From: Candidatus Manganitrophaceae bacterium
Lineage (GTDB): Bacteria; Nitrospirota; Nitrospiria; SBBL01; Manganitrophaceae
Reading direction: 5' to 3'
DNA: 64,000 nucleotides
Assembly (NCBI GenBank): GCA_016200325.1
Contig: JACQEZ010000001.1
Span: 428,070 to 492,069 of the forward strand
Below, one piece after another: positions 53,828-62,169 of this stretch (positions are counted from its first letter, which is position 1; every line of letters begins with the position of its first letter). The notes beneath the pieces are model-generated. The model saw only the letters and a list, made by a program, of their open reading frames with translations. It had not been told where the DNA came from and ran no database searches. Both the position numbers and the translations under genes were made by a program.

Positions 53828-54430
53828 ATGTCGGCAGTCGATACGATCAAAGAGTTACGGGAGAAAACCGGAGCCGGTATCATGGATTGTAAGACGGCGC
53901 TGGCGCAGTCGCAGGGGGATCTGAGCAAAGCGATTGACTACCTTCGCCAAAAGGGACTTGCAACCGCCGCGAAAAAGGCGGGGCGCGAGACCCGCGAGGG
54001 GATCATCGGCTCGTACATCCACTTCGGCGGAAAGATCGGCGTGATGGTGGAGGTGAATTGCGAAACCGATTTCGTCGCACGAAATCCGGAATTCCAAGAA
54101 TTGGTCCGGGACGTGGCGATGCAAATTGCCGGCGCCACCCCGCCGCCGCAATATATCCGCCGAGAAGATGTCCCTGCGGAGGTCAGCGAAAAAGAGCGGA
54201 CCCTCTACATGACCCAGGCCCGCGAGACGAAAAAGCCGGAAGCGGTCATCTCCAAGATTGCCGAGGGCAAACTCGAGAAATTTTTCGAGGAGGTCTGTCT
54301 GCTCGAGCAGCCGTTCATCAAAGATCCCCAGGTGAAGATCAAAGATCTGGTGGCGCAAAAAATCTCCAAGGTCGGGGAAAATATTTCGATCCGCCGTTTT
54401 ACACGGTATCAACTGGGGGAGGAGGCTTAG
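53828..54430 (+). CDS. tsf: Elongation factor Ts
   Basis: A 200-residue nucleotide exchange factor for EF-Tu. The N-terminal UBA-like domain has [56 protein letters not shown] is the core motif, and [18 protein letters not shown] the C-terminal subdomain. It is of the short type (compare about 196 in Thermus), lacking the extended second core repeat of the 280-residue E. coli protein. ATG follows AGAAAGGAAAG. Confidence 0.97.
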   Translation: MSAVDTIKELREKTGAGIMDCKTALAQSQGDLSKAIDYLRQKGLATAAKKAGRETREGIIGSYIHFGGKIGVMVEVNCETDFVARNPEFQELVRDVAMQIAGATPPPQYIRREDVPAEVSEKERTLYMTQARETKKPEAVISKIAEGKLEKFFEEVCLLEQPFIKDPQVKIKDLVAQKISKVGENISIRRFTRYQLGEEA

Positions 54431-54452
54431 TTCCTAAGCCGGCTTCTCTTAT

Positions 54453-54467
54453 TGACCCCAGGGGTCA
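54453..54467. repeat. Perfect palindrome between tsf and pyrH
   Basis: TGACCCC-A-GGGGTCA is a perfect inverted repeat with 7-base arms and one central base. It lies 22 bases after the tsf stop in the 115-base gap to pyrH. It may be an operator or part of a dispersed repeat; no T-run suggests it is not a terminator. Confidence 0.45.
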
Positions 54468-54545
54468 GAACGCGGCAATGTGTGATGGCGCGTCAGGCCC
54501 CTGTCGTTTGCTTCCTGATTTTATCGCCCCAAACTGGAACCGCCG

Positions 54546-55268
54546 ATGTCGGATGCTGTTTACCATAGGATTCTCTTCAAGGTCAGCGGGGAGGTCCTGG
54601 CGGGTGATCAAGGGTTTGGGATCGATCCCAAAATGCTCGACACTATTGCAGAGCAGATCAAAGAGATCGTCTCGATGGGGGTCGAGACCGCCGTGGTCAT
54701 CGGCGGCGGAAACATCTTCCGGGGAATCGCCGGGAGCGCCGCCGGCATGGAGCGGACCTCGGCCGATTATATGGGAATGCTGGCGACCGTCCTCAACGCC
54801 CTCGCCCTTCAGAACATCCTCGAGAAAAAGAAAGTTTACACCCGCGTCCAATCCGCCATCGAGATGAAAGAGCTTGCGGAGGGCTATATCCGCAGGAAGG
54901 CGATCCGCCATCTTGAGAAAAAGAGGGTCGTTATTTTTGCGGCGGGAACCGGCAATCCCTATTTCTCCACCGATACCGCCGCGGTCCTTCGGGCGATGGA
55001 GATCGGCGCCGAGGTTATTTTAAAAGGGACCAAGGTCGACGGCGTCTTCGACCGCGACCCGATGAAAGATCCGGCGGCCCGCAAATTCTCGGAGCTCACC
55101 TTTTTCGAGGTGATCGAGAAGGGGCTCAAGATCATGGATTCGACGGCGGTGACCCTTTGCATGGACAACAATCTCCCGCTGATCGTATTCAACGTGAAGG
55201 AAAAGGAAAACATTCGAAAGGTTCTGACCGGAGAGCGGGTCGGCACCCTTATCCGCAAGTCCCGGTAA
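54546..55268 (+). CDS. pyrH: UMP kinase
   Basis: A 240-residue amino-acid-kinase-fold enzyme that converts UMP to [24 protein letters not shown] is the N-terminal phosphate loop, [14 protein letters not shown] and [18 protein letters not shown] are the substrate loops, and [16 protein letters not shown] and [15 protein letters not shown] the late motifs. Length is typical. frr follows by 41 bases. Confidence 0.98.
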   Translation: MSDAVYHRILFKVSGEVLAGDQGFGIDPKMLDTIAEQIKEIVSMGVETAVVIGGGNIFRGIAGSAAGMERTSADYMGMLATVLNALALQNILEKKKVYTRVQSAIEMKELAEGYIRRKAIRHLEKKRVVIFAAGTGNPYFSTDTAAVLRAMEIGAEVILKGTKVDGVFDRDPMKDPAARKFSELTFFEVIEKGLKIMDSTAVTLCMDNNLPLIVFNVKEKENIRKVLTGERVGTLIRKSR

Positions 55269-55309
55269 GAAATGTACCCACGTCCTATGACCTATAAAAA
55301 GGGAAGCAC

Positions 55310-55867
55310 ATGGTAGGCGACGTTAAAAAGAAGATGGCCGAGAAGAGCGAGACCTCGCTCCAGCATTTAAAGGGGGAGCTGGCCGGGATTCGGACCGGCC
55401 GCGCCTCGCTGGCGCTTTTCGACTCCGTCCAGGTGAATTATTACGGAACGGCGACCCCGCTCAAGCAGATCGCAACCCTCTCCATCCCGGACAGCCGAAC
55501 CATCATCATTCAGCCGTGGGATACCAGCCAGCTCCCGGAGTTGGAGAAGGCGATCTTGGGCTCGGGTCTCGGGTTGACCCCAAGCAATGACGGAAAGATC
55601 ATTCGGATTAGCATCCCTCCCTTGACCGAAGAGCGGAGAAAAGATCTGGTCAAACTCGTCAAGAAGGTTGGAGAGGAGTCGAAGGTCGCCATCCGAAACA
55701 TCCGACGCGACACGAACGACGAGCTCAAATCGCTCCAGAAGGATGGAACGCTTTCTGAAGATGCCCTTCGGAAAGCCCAAGACGAGGTGCAAAAACTCAC
55801 CGATCAAACGATTGCAAAGGTAGATGAGATTCTAAAGAAAAAAGAAGCAGAAATCATGGAAGTCTGA
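55310..55867 (+). CDS. frr: Ribosome recycling factor
   Basis: A 185-residue tRNA-mimicking protein that splits post-termination ribosomes with EF-G. The helical arm is made of [30 protein letters not shown] and [30 protein letters not shown], and the beta domain carries [24 protein letters not shown]. Length is exact for the family. ATG is at 55310 after GGGAAGCAC. Confidence 0.98.
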   Translation: MVGDVKKKMAEKSETSLQHLKGELAGIRTGRASLALFDSVQVNYYGTATPLKQIATLSIPDSRTIIIQPWDTSQLPELEKAILGSGLGLTPSNDGKIIRISIPPLTEERRKDLVKLVKKVGEESKVAIRNIRRDTNDELKSLQKDGTLSEDALRKAQDEVQKLTDQTIAKVDEILKKKEAEIMEV

Positions 55868-55925
55868 CGTCAAAGCGGTTGTTTCCGGAACGTTGAGCGC
55901 GCAAAGGTTGAGACGGAGGGTGTCG

Positions 55926-56336
55926 ATGGGTTCTCGGATCAGGCTCTTCTTAAAGAGATCCTTGGTCAGCTACTTGATCATTGCAATGATGGTGTTAGGG
56001 CTTCTTTCCGCTTTCCCCGCTCCCGAAGGGTGGGCGATGTTTCTCTCCTCGAATGAGACCGCTTCGTTTCGCCAGGAGGATTTGACCAAGATTCAGACCG
56101 TCCTCGAATCGAAGGTGATCCGTCAACGGCTCTCCGACCTCGGCCTGACCCAGGAAGAGATCACGTCTCGATTGTCGCAGCTCTCCGACTCGGAGGTCCA
56201 TCAGGTTGCCAGCAAGATCGATTCGCTCTATGCAGGCGGTGACGGCCTCGGCGTGGTGATCGCGTTATTGGTCATTGCGATTCTGGTGGTCATCTTGCTG
56301 GAGCTGACCGGTCATAAGATCATCATCACAAAATAG
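55926..56336 (+). CDS. PA2779-family membrane protein
   Basis: A 136-residue protein with an N-terminal membrane segment (about 10-30), a helical polar middle (TKIQTVLESKVIRQRLSDLGLTQEEITSRLSQLSDSEVHQVASKI), and a second membrane helix near the C-terminus (LGVVIALLVIAILVVILLEL). This pattern, including LSDSEVHQVA, matches the PA2779 family, which is usually encoded beside the PA2778 cysteine peptidase, as here. The ATG at 55926 with GGAGG is preferred over the start at 55893. Biochemical function is unknown. Confidence 0.8.
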   Translation: MGSRIRLFLKRSLVSYLIIAMMVLGLLSAFPAPEGWAMFLSSNETASFRQEDLTKIQTVLESKVIRQRLSDLGLTQEEITSRLSQLSDSEVHQVASKIDSLYAGGDGLGVVIALLVIAILVVILLELTGHKIIITK

Positions 56337-56346
56337 AACAGAGAAC

Positions 56347-56952
56347 GTGGGGCGACTTCAACGCACCAGGCATGTGATCGGTCGATGGACCTTCCCCAGG
56401 ATGGACCGGCTCCTGTTGGGACGCTTCCTTCTCGTCTTTTTTTATTGTCTCTCTTCCGCATGCGCTTCGACCGGGTCCGTTTCTTCCGCGCCGGAGCCCC
56501 CCCTTCTCTTGCAGGTTCCCTATTTCCCTCAGCAGGTCGGATTATGCGGGCCCGCCTCGCTCACCGCGGTTCTGACCTATTGGCACGAGGCGGTCTCAGT
56601 GGACGAGGTCACACGGGCGGTCTATCTTCCTCAGTTGAATGGGACGTTGGGAATCGATCTGGCGCTCTTTGCCCGGAAAAAAGGGATGCGCGCCGAGAGC
56701 TTTGTAGGAAGCCTCGACACGATTCGAGACCGGCTCTCCCACGGCATTCCCCTGATCGCTTTCCTAAATCTCGGCTATCGTATTTTTCCGGTGGGGCATT
56801 TTGTGGTCGTCACCGGCATCGACGAGGGGAGAGAAGAGATGATCGTCCACTCCGGTGACGAGGAGAACAAGCGAATCCCTTATCGGACCTTTATGGCCGC
56901 CTGGGAGAAAACAGAATTCTGGGCGCTCCAGATTGTTCCCGGCGCCGGCTGA
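56347..56952 (+). CDS. PA2778-family cysteine peptidase (C39-like)
   Basis: A 201-residue (183 if it starts at ATG 56401) lipoprotein-like cysteine peptidase. The hydrophobic start ends in LSSAC (Cys39 in the longer form), a weak lipobox. The peptidase core has catalytic Cys67 in QQVGLCGPASLTAVLTYW and His151 in PVGHFVVVTGID, as in C39 peptidases. PA2778 relatives usually carry C-terminal TPR units in the same chain; here the TPR part is the next gene. It follows the PA2779-like gene by 10 bases. Predicted periplasmic; substrate unknown. Confidence 0.82.
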   Translation: MGRLQRTRHVIGRWTFPRMDRLLLGRFLLVFFYCLSSACASTGSVSSAPEPPLLLQVPYFPQQVGLCGPASLTAVLTYWHEAVSVDEVTRAVYLPQLNGTLGIDLALFARKKGMRAESFVGSLDTIRDRLSHGIPLIAFLNLGYRIFPVGHFVVVTGIDEGREEMIVHSGDEENKRIPYRTFMAAWEKTEFWALQIVPGAG

Positions 56953-57551
56953 TGCGATCTCTGCGCGCGGCGCTCCTTGTTTTCTTTGTCATCGGATCGG
57001 CGGGGTGCGGGACGATGCCGAGGATCGTGATCCTCAACGATCCCCTCTCGGCGGAAGAGCATCTTCAGCTCGGGCTCTCCTATGAGGCGCACCACGAGTG
57101 GGATCAGGCACTTTCGGAATATCGGAAGGCGCTCGAAAAGGGGGGACCTTCTTCGGTGATTCTCGGCTATTTGGGGAATGTCTATTATGCGAAGAAAGAT
57201 TATCCCGCCGCCGAAGAGGCCTATCAAAAATCGCTTCATGGCAATCCTCAAAACGCTCCCGTCTTAAACAACCTTGCTTCCCTCTATTTAATAAAACAAA
57301 AAGAGCTGGTCGAGGCGGAACGGCTCGTTCAACGCGCAATCGCGGCCGACCCGACGCGGAAACCGTACTATCTCGACACGCTCGGCGAGATCTATCTCGC
57401 CCGCGCCGAATATGACCTCGCCTTTGCCGCTTATCGAGAGGCAACGCAGCTTGCGGCGGCCGACCCTGCCCTTCAACAACAGATGCAAGAACGACAGCGG
57501 TCTGTGTTAGAATTACTCGACCGAAATGAGACTGCGGGATCAACAAAGTAA
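56952..57551 (+). CDS. TPR lipoprotein (detached PA2778 TPR part)
   Basis: A 199-residue lipoprotein. Signal ends at SAGC (Cys19). Three to four TPR units follow from about residue 35 (LQLGLSYEAHHEWDQALSEYRKALEKG; LGNVYYAKKDYPAAEEAYQKSL; LNNLASLYLIKQKELVEAERLVQRAI; LDTLGEIYLARAEYDLAFAAYREA). Its start overlaps the peptidase stop (TGATG). The pair looks like the PA2778 protein divided in two, with each half given its own lipoprotein signal. Partner-binding role inferred. Confidence 0.82.
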   Translation: MRSLRAALLVFFVIGSAGCGTMPRIVILNDPLSAEEHLQLGLSYEAHHEWDQALSEYRKALEKGGPSSVILGYLGNVYYAKKDYPAAEEAYQKSLHGNPQNAPVLNNLASLYLIKQKELVEAERLVQRAIAADPTRKPYYLDTLGEIYLARAEYDLAFAAYREATQLAAADPALQQQMQERQRSVLELLDRNETAGSTK

Positions 57552-57554
57552 CGC

Positions 57555-58709
57555 GTGGTGAGGGCCATGGAAAAAGATCTTCGAAGGGGAGCGGCCAGCC
57601 TTGCCGAGGTCGATCTCTCCGCTTTGGAGGAGAACCTTCAGCAGGTCAAGAAGCGGATCGGGCGGAAGGAGATCTTGGCGGTGGTGAAGGCGAACGCCTA
57701 TGGACATGGCGCGGTTCCGATCGCGCGGCTCCTGGAAAAGAAAGAGCACTCCCACGGCATTTCCATTTTTGGGGTTGCCTATCTGCGGGAGGGGATCGAG
57801 CTTCGAAAAGCGGGGATTACCCTTCCGATTTTGTTGATGACCGGCTGCCCCGCGGAGCAGATCCCCGAGATCGTTCGATATCGGCTCACCCCGCTCCTCT
57901 TCGATATCGAATCGCTCTCGGCCCTCAGCCGCTATGCCACGCGGTATCGGCGGACGGTCGGTGTCCATGTCAAGCTCGATACCGGCATGGGGCGCTTGGG
58001 CCTTCCCGTTTCGGAGGCGCTCTCCTTTATTGAAAGGGCGACGGAGGAAAAAGGGATCCGGGTCGAGGGGATCTTGACCCACTTTGCCGAGGCCGACCTG
58101 AAAGATCTTTCCTTTGCGCAGCATCAGCTGGAAGCGCTGAAGCATGTATGGCGCTCCCTTCAGAAAGCGAAATTGGGAATCCGCTATTGCCATCTGGCCA
58201 ACAGCGCTGCTATTATGCATTTCGGCGCGGCGCATTTGAACCTGGTCCGGCCGGGATTGATGCTCTACGGGTATTCCCCTCTGGAGGAAGAGAGCGCGAT
58301 TCCGTTGAAGCCGATCCTGCAGCTGCGGGCCCGCATCATTGCGATAAAAAAGGTTCCCGCGGGAACCTCGATCAGCTACGGCCGGACTTTCTTTACGAAG
58401 CGGGAGAGCCTCATCGCGACCGTCGCCATCGGATATGCCGACGGCTATTCCCGGCTTCTCTCCAACCGCGGGGTGATGATCGCGAAGGGATGCCGGGTGC
58501 CGGTGGTCGGCCGCGTCTGCATGGACATGACGATGCTCGACATGACCGAGGCCCCTTCCCTCGGCATCGGGGAATGGGTGACGGTGATGGGAAGAGAAGC
58601 AGGGGAAGCGGTCTGGGCCGACGAGCTGGCCGAGCTGGCCGAGACGATCCCTTATGAAATCCTCTGCGGCATCGGAGAACGGGTTCCGCGAATTTACCAA
58701 AACGGGTAA
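57555..58709 (+). CDS. alr: Alanine racemase
   Basis: A 384-residue PLP enzyme that makes D-alanine for peptidoglycan. PLP Lys45 lies in VVKANAYGHGA; the catalytic Tyr is in ISYGRTFFT (about 275). LDTGMGRLG, RPGLMLYGYSP and RVCMDMTMLD complete the family pattern. The GTG at 57555 follows the TPR gene by 3 bases; the ATG at 57567 is an alternative. Length is normal. Confidence 0.96.
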   Translation: MVRAMEKDLRRGAASLAEVDLSALEENLQQVKKRIGRKEILAVVKANAYGHGAVPIARLLEKKEHSHGISIFGVAYLREGIELRKAGITLPILLMTGCPAEQIPEIVRYRLTPLLFDIESLSALSRYATRYRRTVGVHVKLDTGMGRLGLPVSEALSFIERATEEKGIRVEGILTHFAEADLKDLSFAQHQLEALKHVWRSLQKAKLGIRYCHLANSAAIMHFGAAHLNLVRPGLMLYGYSPLEEESAIPLKPILQLRARIIAIKKVPAGTSISYGRTFFTKRESLIATVAIGYADGYSRLLSNRGVMIAKGCRVPVVGRVCMDMTMLDMTEAPSLGIGEWVTVMGREAGEAVWADELAELAETIPYEILCGIGERVPRIYQNG

Positions 58710-58759
58710 GGCCGTGTGCGAAGAGAGGGGATCAGGCCCCATCGCCATTTAGGATAAAG

Positions 58760-59527
58760 ATGCGCTATTTGGAAAAGATCGGGGGCTGGTTTCTTCAACT
58801 CCTGACCGAGATGGGGGCGGTCGCCTTGATCTTCATCAAGGCGGTCGTCTGGGCATTCCGGCCGCCGTTTCGCTTTCGGAACATCATCAAGCAGATGGAG
58901 GCGGTCGGGGTTCAATCGATTCCGGTCGTCTTGATCACCGCCACCTTCACCGGAATGGTCCTCGCCCTTCAGAGTTTCACCGGTTTCAAGCGTTTTAACG
59001 CCGAGGGGCTCGTCGGAACGGTCGTGGCCCTCTCGATGAGCCGAGAGCTCGGCCCGGTGCTGACCGGACTCATCGTCGCCGGGAGGGCCGGGGCGGCGAT
59101 GGCGGCCGAGCTGGGGACGATGAAAGTAACCGAGCAGATCGACGCCCTTGCGACGATGGCGGTCAATCCGGTGAACTATCTGATCACCCCGAGATTGATC
59201 GCCGGAATGCTGATGCTCCCGATGCTGACCGTTTTTTCCGATCTGATCGGAATTATCGGGGGATATCTGATCTCGGTCGAGATGTTGGAGGCGAATCCCG
59301 GCATCTACATCCGGCGGACGATTCAATATCTTCAGCCGAACGATATCTGGGGAGGGATCTTAAAGTCCGCGGTCTTCGGCACCCTCATTGCCACCGTCAG
59401 CTGTTACAAAGGCTTTAATAGCGAGGGGGGAGCCGAAGGGGTCGGCCGCGCGACCACCGGCGCCGTCGTTGTCTCGGAGATGCTGATTCTGATCTCCGAT
59501 TATTTTTTAACGGCCTTTCTTTATTAG
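58760..59527 (+). CDS. mlaE: Lipid-transport ABC permease, MlaE family
   Basis: A 255-residue inner-membrane permease. It has five to six hydrophobic segments and the family landmarks TGMVLALQSFTGFKRF, SMSRELGPVLTGLIVAGRAGAAMAAELGTMKVTEQIDALATMAVNPVNYLI and GFNSEGGAEGVGRATTGAVV. With the ATPase and MCE protein downstream it moves phospholipids across the envelope. ATG at 58760 follows AGGATAAAG. mlaF is 15 bases away. Confidence 0.96.
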   Translation: MRYLEKIGGWFLQLLTEMGAVALIFIKAVVWAFRPPFRFRNIIKQMEAVGVQSIPVVLITATFTGMVLALQSFTGFKRFNAEGLVGTVVALSMSRELGPVLTGLIVAGRAGAAMAAELGTMKVTEQIDALATMAVNPVNYLITPRLIAGMLMLPMLTVFSDLIGIIGGYLISVEMLEANPGIYIRRTIQYLQPNDIWGGILKSAVFGTLIATVSCYKGFNSEGGAEGVGRATTGAVVVSEMLILISDYFLTAFLY

Positions 59528-59542
59528 CCGGGTGATTTCGCA

Positions 59543-60298
59543 ATGATCGAGTTGGTCGACCTTAAAAAGAGCTTTGGTGACAATCATGTTCTGCGCGGGG
59601 TCCATCTTCGGATCGAAACCGGCGAGAACATGGTGATCATCGGCGGAAGCGGAACCGGAAAGAGCGTCATTCTCAAACATATCATCGGCCTGATGAAGCC
59701 CGATTCCGGTCAGGTCTTGGTCGACGGGACCGACATCATCACCCTCCCGGAGAAAGAGTTAAATCAGTTTCGAAAGCGGTTTGGGATGGTGTTTCAATCG
59801 GCGGCCCTTTTTGATTCCATTACCGTAGGGGAGAACGTCGGGTTTCCCTTAAGAGAGCATACCAAACTACCGGATGAAAAGATCCGTGAGATCGCCCGGC
59901 AGAAGTTATTGATGGTCGGATTAAAAGGGATCGAGGACCGGATGCCGGATTACCTCTCCGGGGGGATGAAGAAACGGGTTGGGATGGCACGGGCCATTGC
60001 GATGGACCCGAAGATCCTTCTCTATGATGAACCGACCACCGGACTCGATCCGATCATGACCGATGTGATCGATACCCTCATCTCCAAAATGAACAACCAG
60101 CTCAAAGTAACGTCGGTCACGATCACCCACGATATGAAGAGCGCCTATAAGATCGCCGACAAGATTGCGATGCTCTATGAGGGGAAAATCTTGGAAGTTG
60201 GAACCCCCGACGAAATCCGAAACAGCCCGAACCCGGTCGTCCGGCAGTTTATTACCGGAAGTGCGACCGGTCCGATCAAAGTGGCGGGCGTTGAATAA
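59543..60298 (+). CDS. mlaF: Lipid-transport ABC ATP-binding protein, MlaF family
   Basis: A 251-residue ATPase. Walker A GGSGTGKS at about 34-41, Q-loop in MVFQSAALFDSIT, signature LSGGMKKR, Walker B LLYDEPTTGLDP and switch His in TITHDM. It powers the MlaE permease. The Mla pathway in proteobacteria keeps outer-membrane asymmetry; in other lineages the direction may differ. It lies between mlaE and mlaD. Confidence 0.96.
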   Translation: MIELVDLKKSFGDNHVLRGVHLRIETGENMVIIGGSGTGKSVILKHIIGLMKPDSGQVLVDGTDIITLPEKELNQFRKRFGMVFQSAALFDSITVGENVGFPLREHTKLPDEKIREIARQKLLMVGLKGIEDRMPDYLSGGMKKRVGMARAIAMDPKILLYDEPTTGLDPIMTDVIDTLISKMNNQLKVTSVTITHDMKSAYKIADKIAMLYEGKILEVGTPDEIRNSPNPVVRQFITGSATGPIKVAGVE

Positions 60299-60386
60299 AA
60301 GTCATAGAATCGGCGAGCGCCGGATCGAACCGAACGGATGTTGGATTTCTCTTTAACGCGACGTCTGTTTTAACTCAGGAGATTCT

Positions 60387-61850
60387 TTGAAGGGATTTAC
60401 CACGGAAGCGAAGGTCGGCGTCGCCGTCCTTCTCGCGATCGCTCTTCTCTCTTACATGACATTTAAAGTCGGCGGTTTCTCTTTTTTCAAAGAAAAGGGT
60501 TATCACCTCACTGCGACCTTCAGCACCGCTTCCGGTCTCGATAAGCGGGCGCCGGTTCGGGTGGCCGGGGTGGAGGTCGGGCAGGTCGAAACGATCCAAC
60601 TGGTCGAAGGGGGAGCCAAAGTCACCCTCCGGATTCAACCGACCGTCAAGATCAGAAAAGGGGGGCATTCCGCCGTCCGGTCGGAGGGACTGCTTGGGGA
60701 CCGTTATGTGGAGATTGTCCCCGGAAAAGAAAACGACTTCTGGAAGGAGGGCGATGTATTGCCGGTCCAAGAGGCGGCCGCGGACCTGGAAAATTTGATG
60801 ACGCGGTTCTCCAGCATCGCCGACGACGTGAAGGCGGTAACCACCTCGCTTCGGGATGTCCTTGCGAGCGCGGAGGGGAAACAAAACCTGAAAGAGGTCT
60901 TGGAGAATGCCAAGGGGCTGACGAAAGGGATCAACGAATGGGTTCAGGCCAATCGCGACCCGCTCAGCCGGTCGATCGCCAATTTCGAGTCGTTTTCAGG
61001 GTCGCTCAAAGACCAGGGAAATCAGCTTGTGGAGAGCCTCAACCGGATGGCCCAGAAGGTGGAACGGGGCGAAGGAACTCTTGGAAAGTTGATCAACGAT
61101 GATGAAGCCTATCAGAAGCTGACCCGTTCTCTCGATGACCTCGGCGGCTCCCTCAAAGGGGTTGAAAACCTGACCAAGAAGGTGGAACGGGGCGAGGGGA
61201 CGATCGGCAAGCTCTTCACCGACGACACCGCCTATGAAAACCTCAACACCGCCCTGGAAGGGCTCAGCAATACGCTCGGCCGGATCGAGCGGTTTCGAAC
61301 CTTTGTTGGCTTCCGTGATGAATATCAGCTTCAAGAGAAAGAGAACAAAGGCTATTTCACGGTACAATTTCAACCGCGCGCCGATAAGTTCTACCTTCTG
61401 GAAGTGGTCGACGATCCGCGAGGCCGGGTCACCAAGACGACCCGGGTGATCACGGTCGACGGGGTGCCGAGCACCATTACCGACCTGAAGACCCAACGCC
61501 GGTTAAAGTTCTCCGCGATGTTCGGAAAACGAATTTCCAACCTCGGTCTGCGGGTCGGGCTGGTCGAAAATACATTTGGCGCCGGGGCCGATTATTTTCT
61601 GTTAGGCAACAACGCCCGAGTCAGCTTCGACATCTGGGATTTCAACAGTGACGATCCGGCGTCGCAGCGTGCTCACATGAAGGTATCCGCCGCCTACACG
61701 CTCCTCAAATACATCAACTTCGAGGCTGGCTATGATCAGATCCTCAACAGACAGATCAACACCCTCTATGTCGGTGCCGGGCTTCATTTTGAGGATGATG
61801 ATCTAAAATACCTCATCGGTGGATTGTCCGGCCTCGCCACAACCAAATAA
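60387..61850 (+). CDS. mlaD: MlaD/MCE protein with long helical region and C-terminal barrel-like domain
   Basis: A 487-residue protein, far longer than the roughly 180-residue E. coli MlaD. TM helix about 8-27; MCE domain about 38-113 (ATFSTASGLDKRAPVRVAGVEVGQV, VRSEGLLGDRYVEI). Then a long helical stretch (about 125-305) follows, with the repeated motif KVERGEGT-x-GKL at two points. The last 180 residues are rich in short amphipathic strands (GYFTVQFQPRADKFYLLEVVDDPRG, RRLKFSAMFGKRISNLGLRVGLV, ARVSFDIWDF, INFEAGYDQIL, LYVGAGLHF), like an outer-membrane beta barrel. It may span from inner to outer membrane. Start is TTG 60387 after AGGAGATTC. The 88-base gap from mlaF is unremarkable. Confidence 0.9.
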   Translation: MKGFTTEAKVGVAVLLAIALLSYMTFKVGGFSFFKEKGYHLTATFSTASGLDKRAPVRVAGVEVGQVETIQLVEGGAKVTLRIQPTVKIRKGGHSAVRSEGLLGDRYVEIVPGKENDFWKEGDVLPVQEAAADLENLMTRFSSIADDVKAVTTSLRDVLASAEGKQNLKEVLENAKGLTKGINEWVQANRDPLSRSIANFESFSGSLKDQGNQLVESLNRMAQKVERGEGTLGKLINDDEAYQKLTRSLDDLGGSLKGVENLTKKVERGEGTIGKLFTDDTAYENLNTALEGLSNTLGRIERFRTFVGFRDEYQLQEKENKGYFTVQFQPRADKFYLLEVVDDPRGRVTKTTRVITVDGVPSTITDLKTQRRLKFSAMFGKRISNLGLRVGLVENTFGAGADYFLLGNNARVSFDIWDFNSDDPASQRAHMKVSAAYTLLKYINFEAGYDQILNRQINTLYVGAGLHFEDDDLKYLIGGLSGLATTK

Positions 61851-61861
61851 TCACAGCTGAG

Positions 61862-61903
61862 ACGCGAGCCGGACGCTCCCTTAAGGGAGCGTCCGGCTCG
61901 CGT
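61862..61903 (+). terminator. 42-base perfect palindrome, terminator after mlaD
   Basis: Each half is 21 bases and the two are exact reverse complements, centred at CCCTT|AAGGG. The sequence begins ACGCGAGCCGGACGCTCC at 61862 and its complement ends at 61903. TTGTTTTTTT follows. It lies 11 bases after the mlaD stop and should be a strong rho-independent terminator. Confidence 0.88.
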
Positions 61904-62169
61904 TTGTTTTTTTCCTCCATTTGTAACCTGAAAGCTTAATTCTAAAAAACCTCTCTAACTCTCCGTTTTAATTTTTCTTTATCATACCCTCCCAATAAAA
62001 TTTCAGTCCAATTATTTAAGTCATATGCCTAGGAGTAATGATCAAAACTCATCTAGGTAATATTTGTATGTAAATTAGAGCGTGTACCCTATGGCCGATA
62101 GATCCCTTTTTGGTACGCTTGCATTCGGTTGTCTATATTACTTCAAGGATGAGGTAAAGGAGCGTATCT
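61904..62169. other. AT-rich intergenic region
   Basis: The 266 bases between the mlaD terminator and the next gene are far more AT-rich than the rest of the window. They hold no gene I can support. A hairpin-forming segment (CCTAG-GAGT at 62028-62036 and ACTCATCTAGG at 62047-62057) and a possible promoter (-35 TTGGTA at 62110, 18 bases, -10 TATATT at 62134) are seen. Confidence 0.5.
62110..62139 (+). promoter_or_regulatory. Possible sigma-70 promoter for the DUF4091-type gene
   Basis: TTGGTA (62110-62115) and TATATT (62134-62139) are 18 bases apart. A start near 62146 leaves about 24 bases before the ATG at 62170. Both boxes deviate from consensus, so the call is tentative. Confidence 0.35.
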
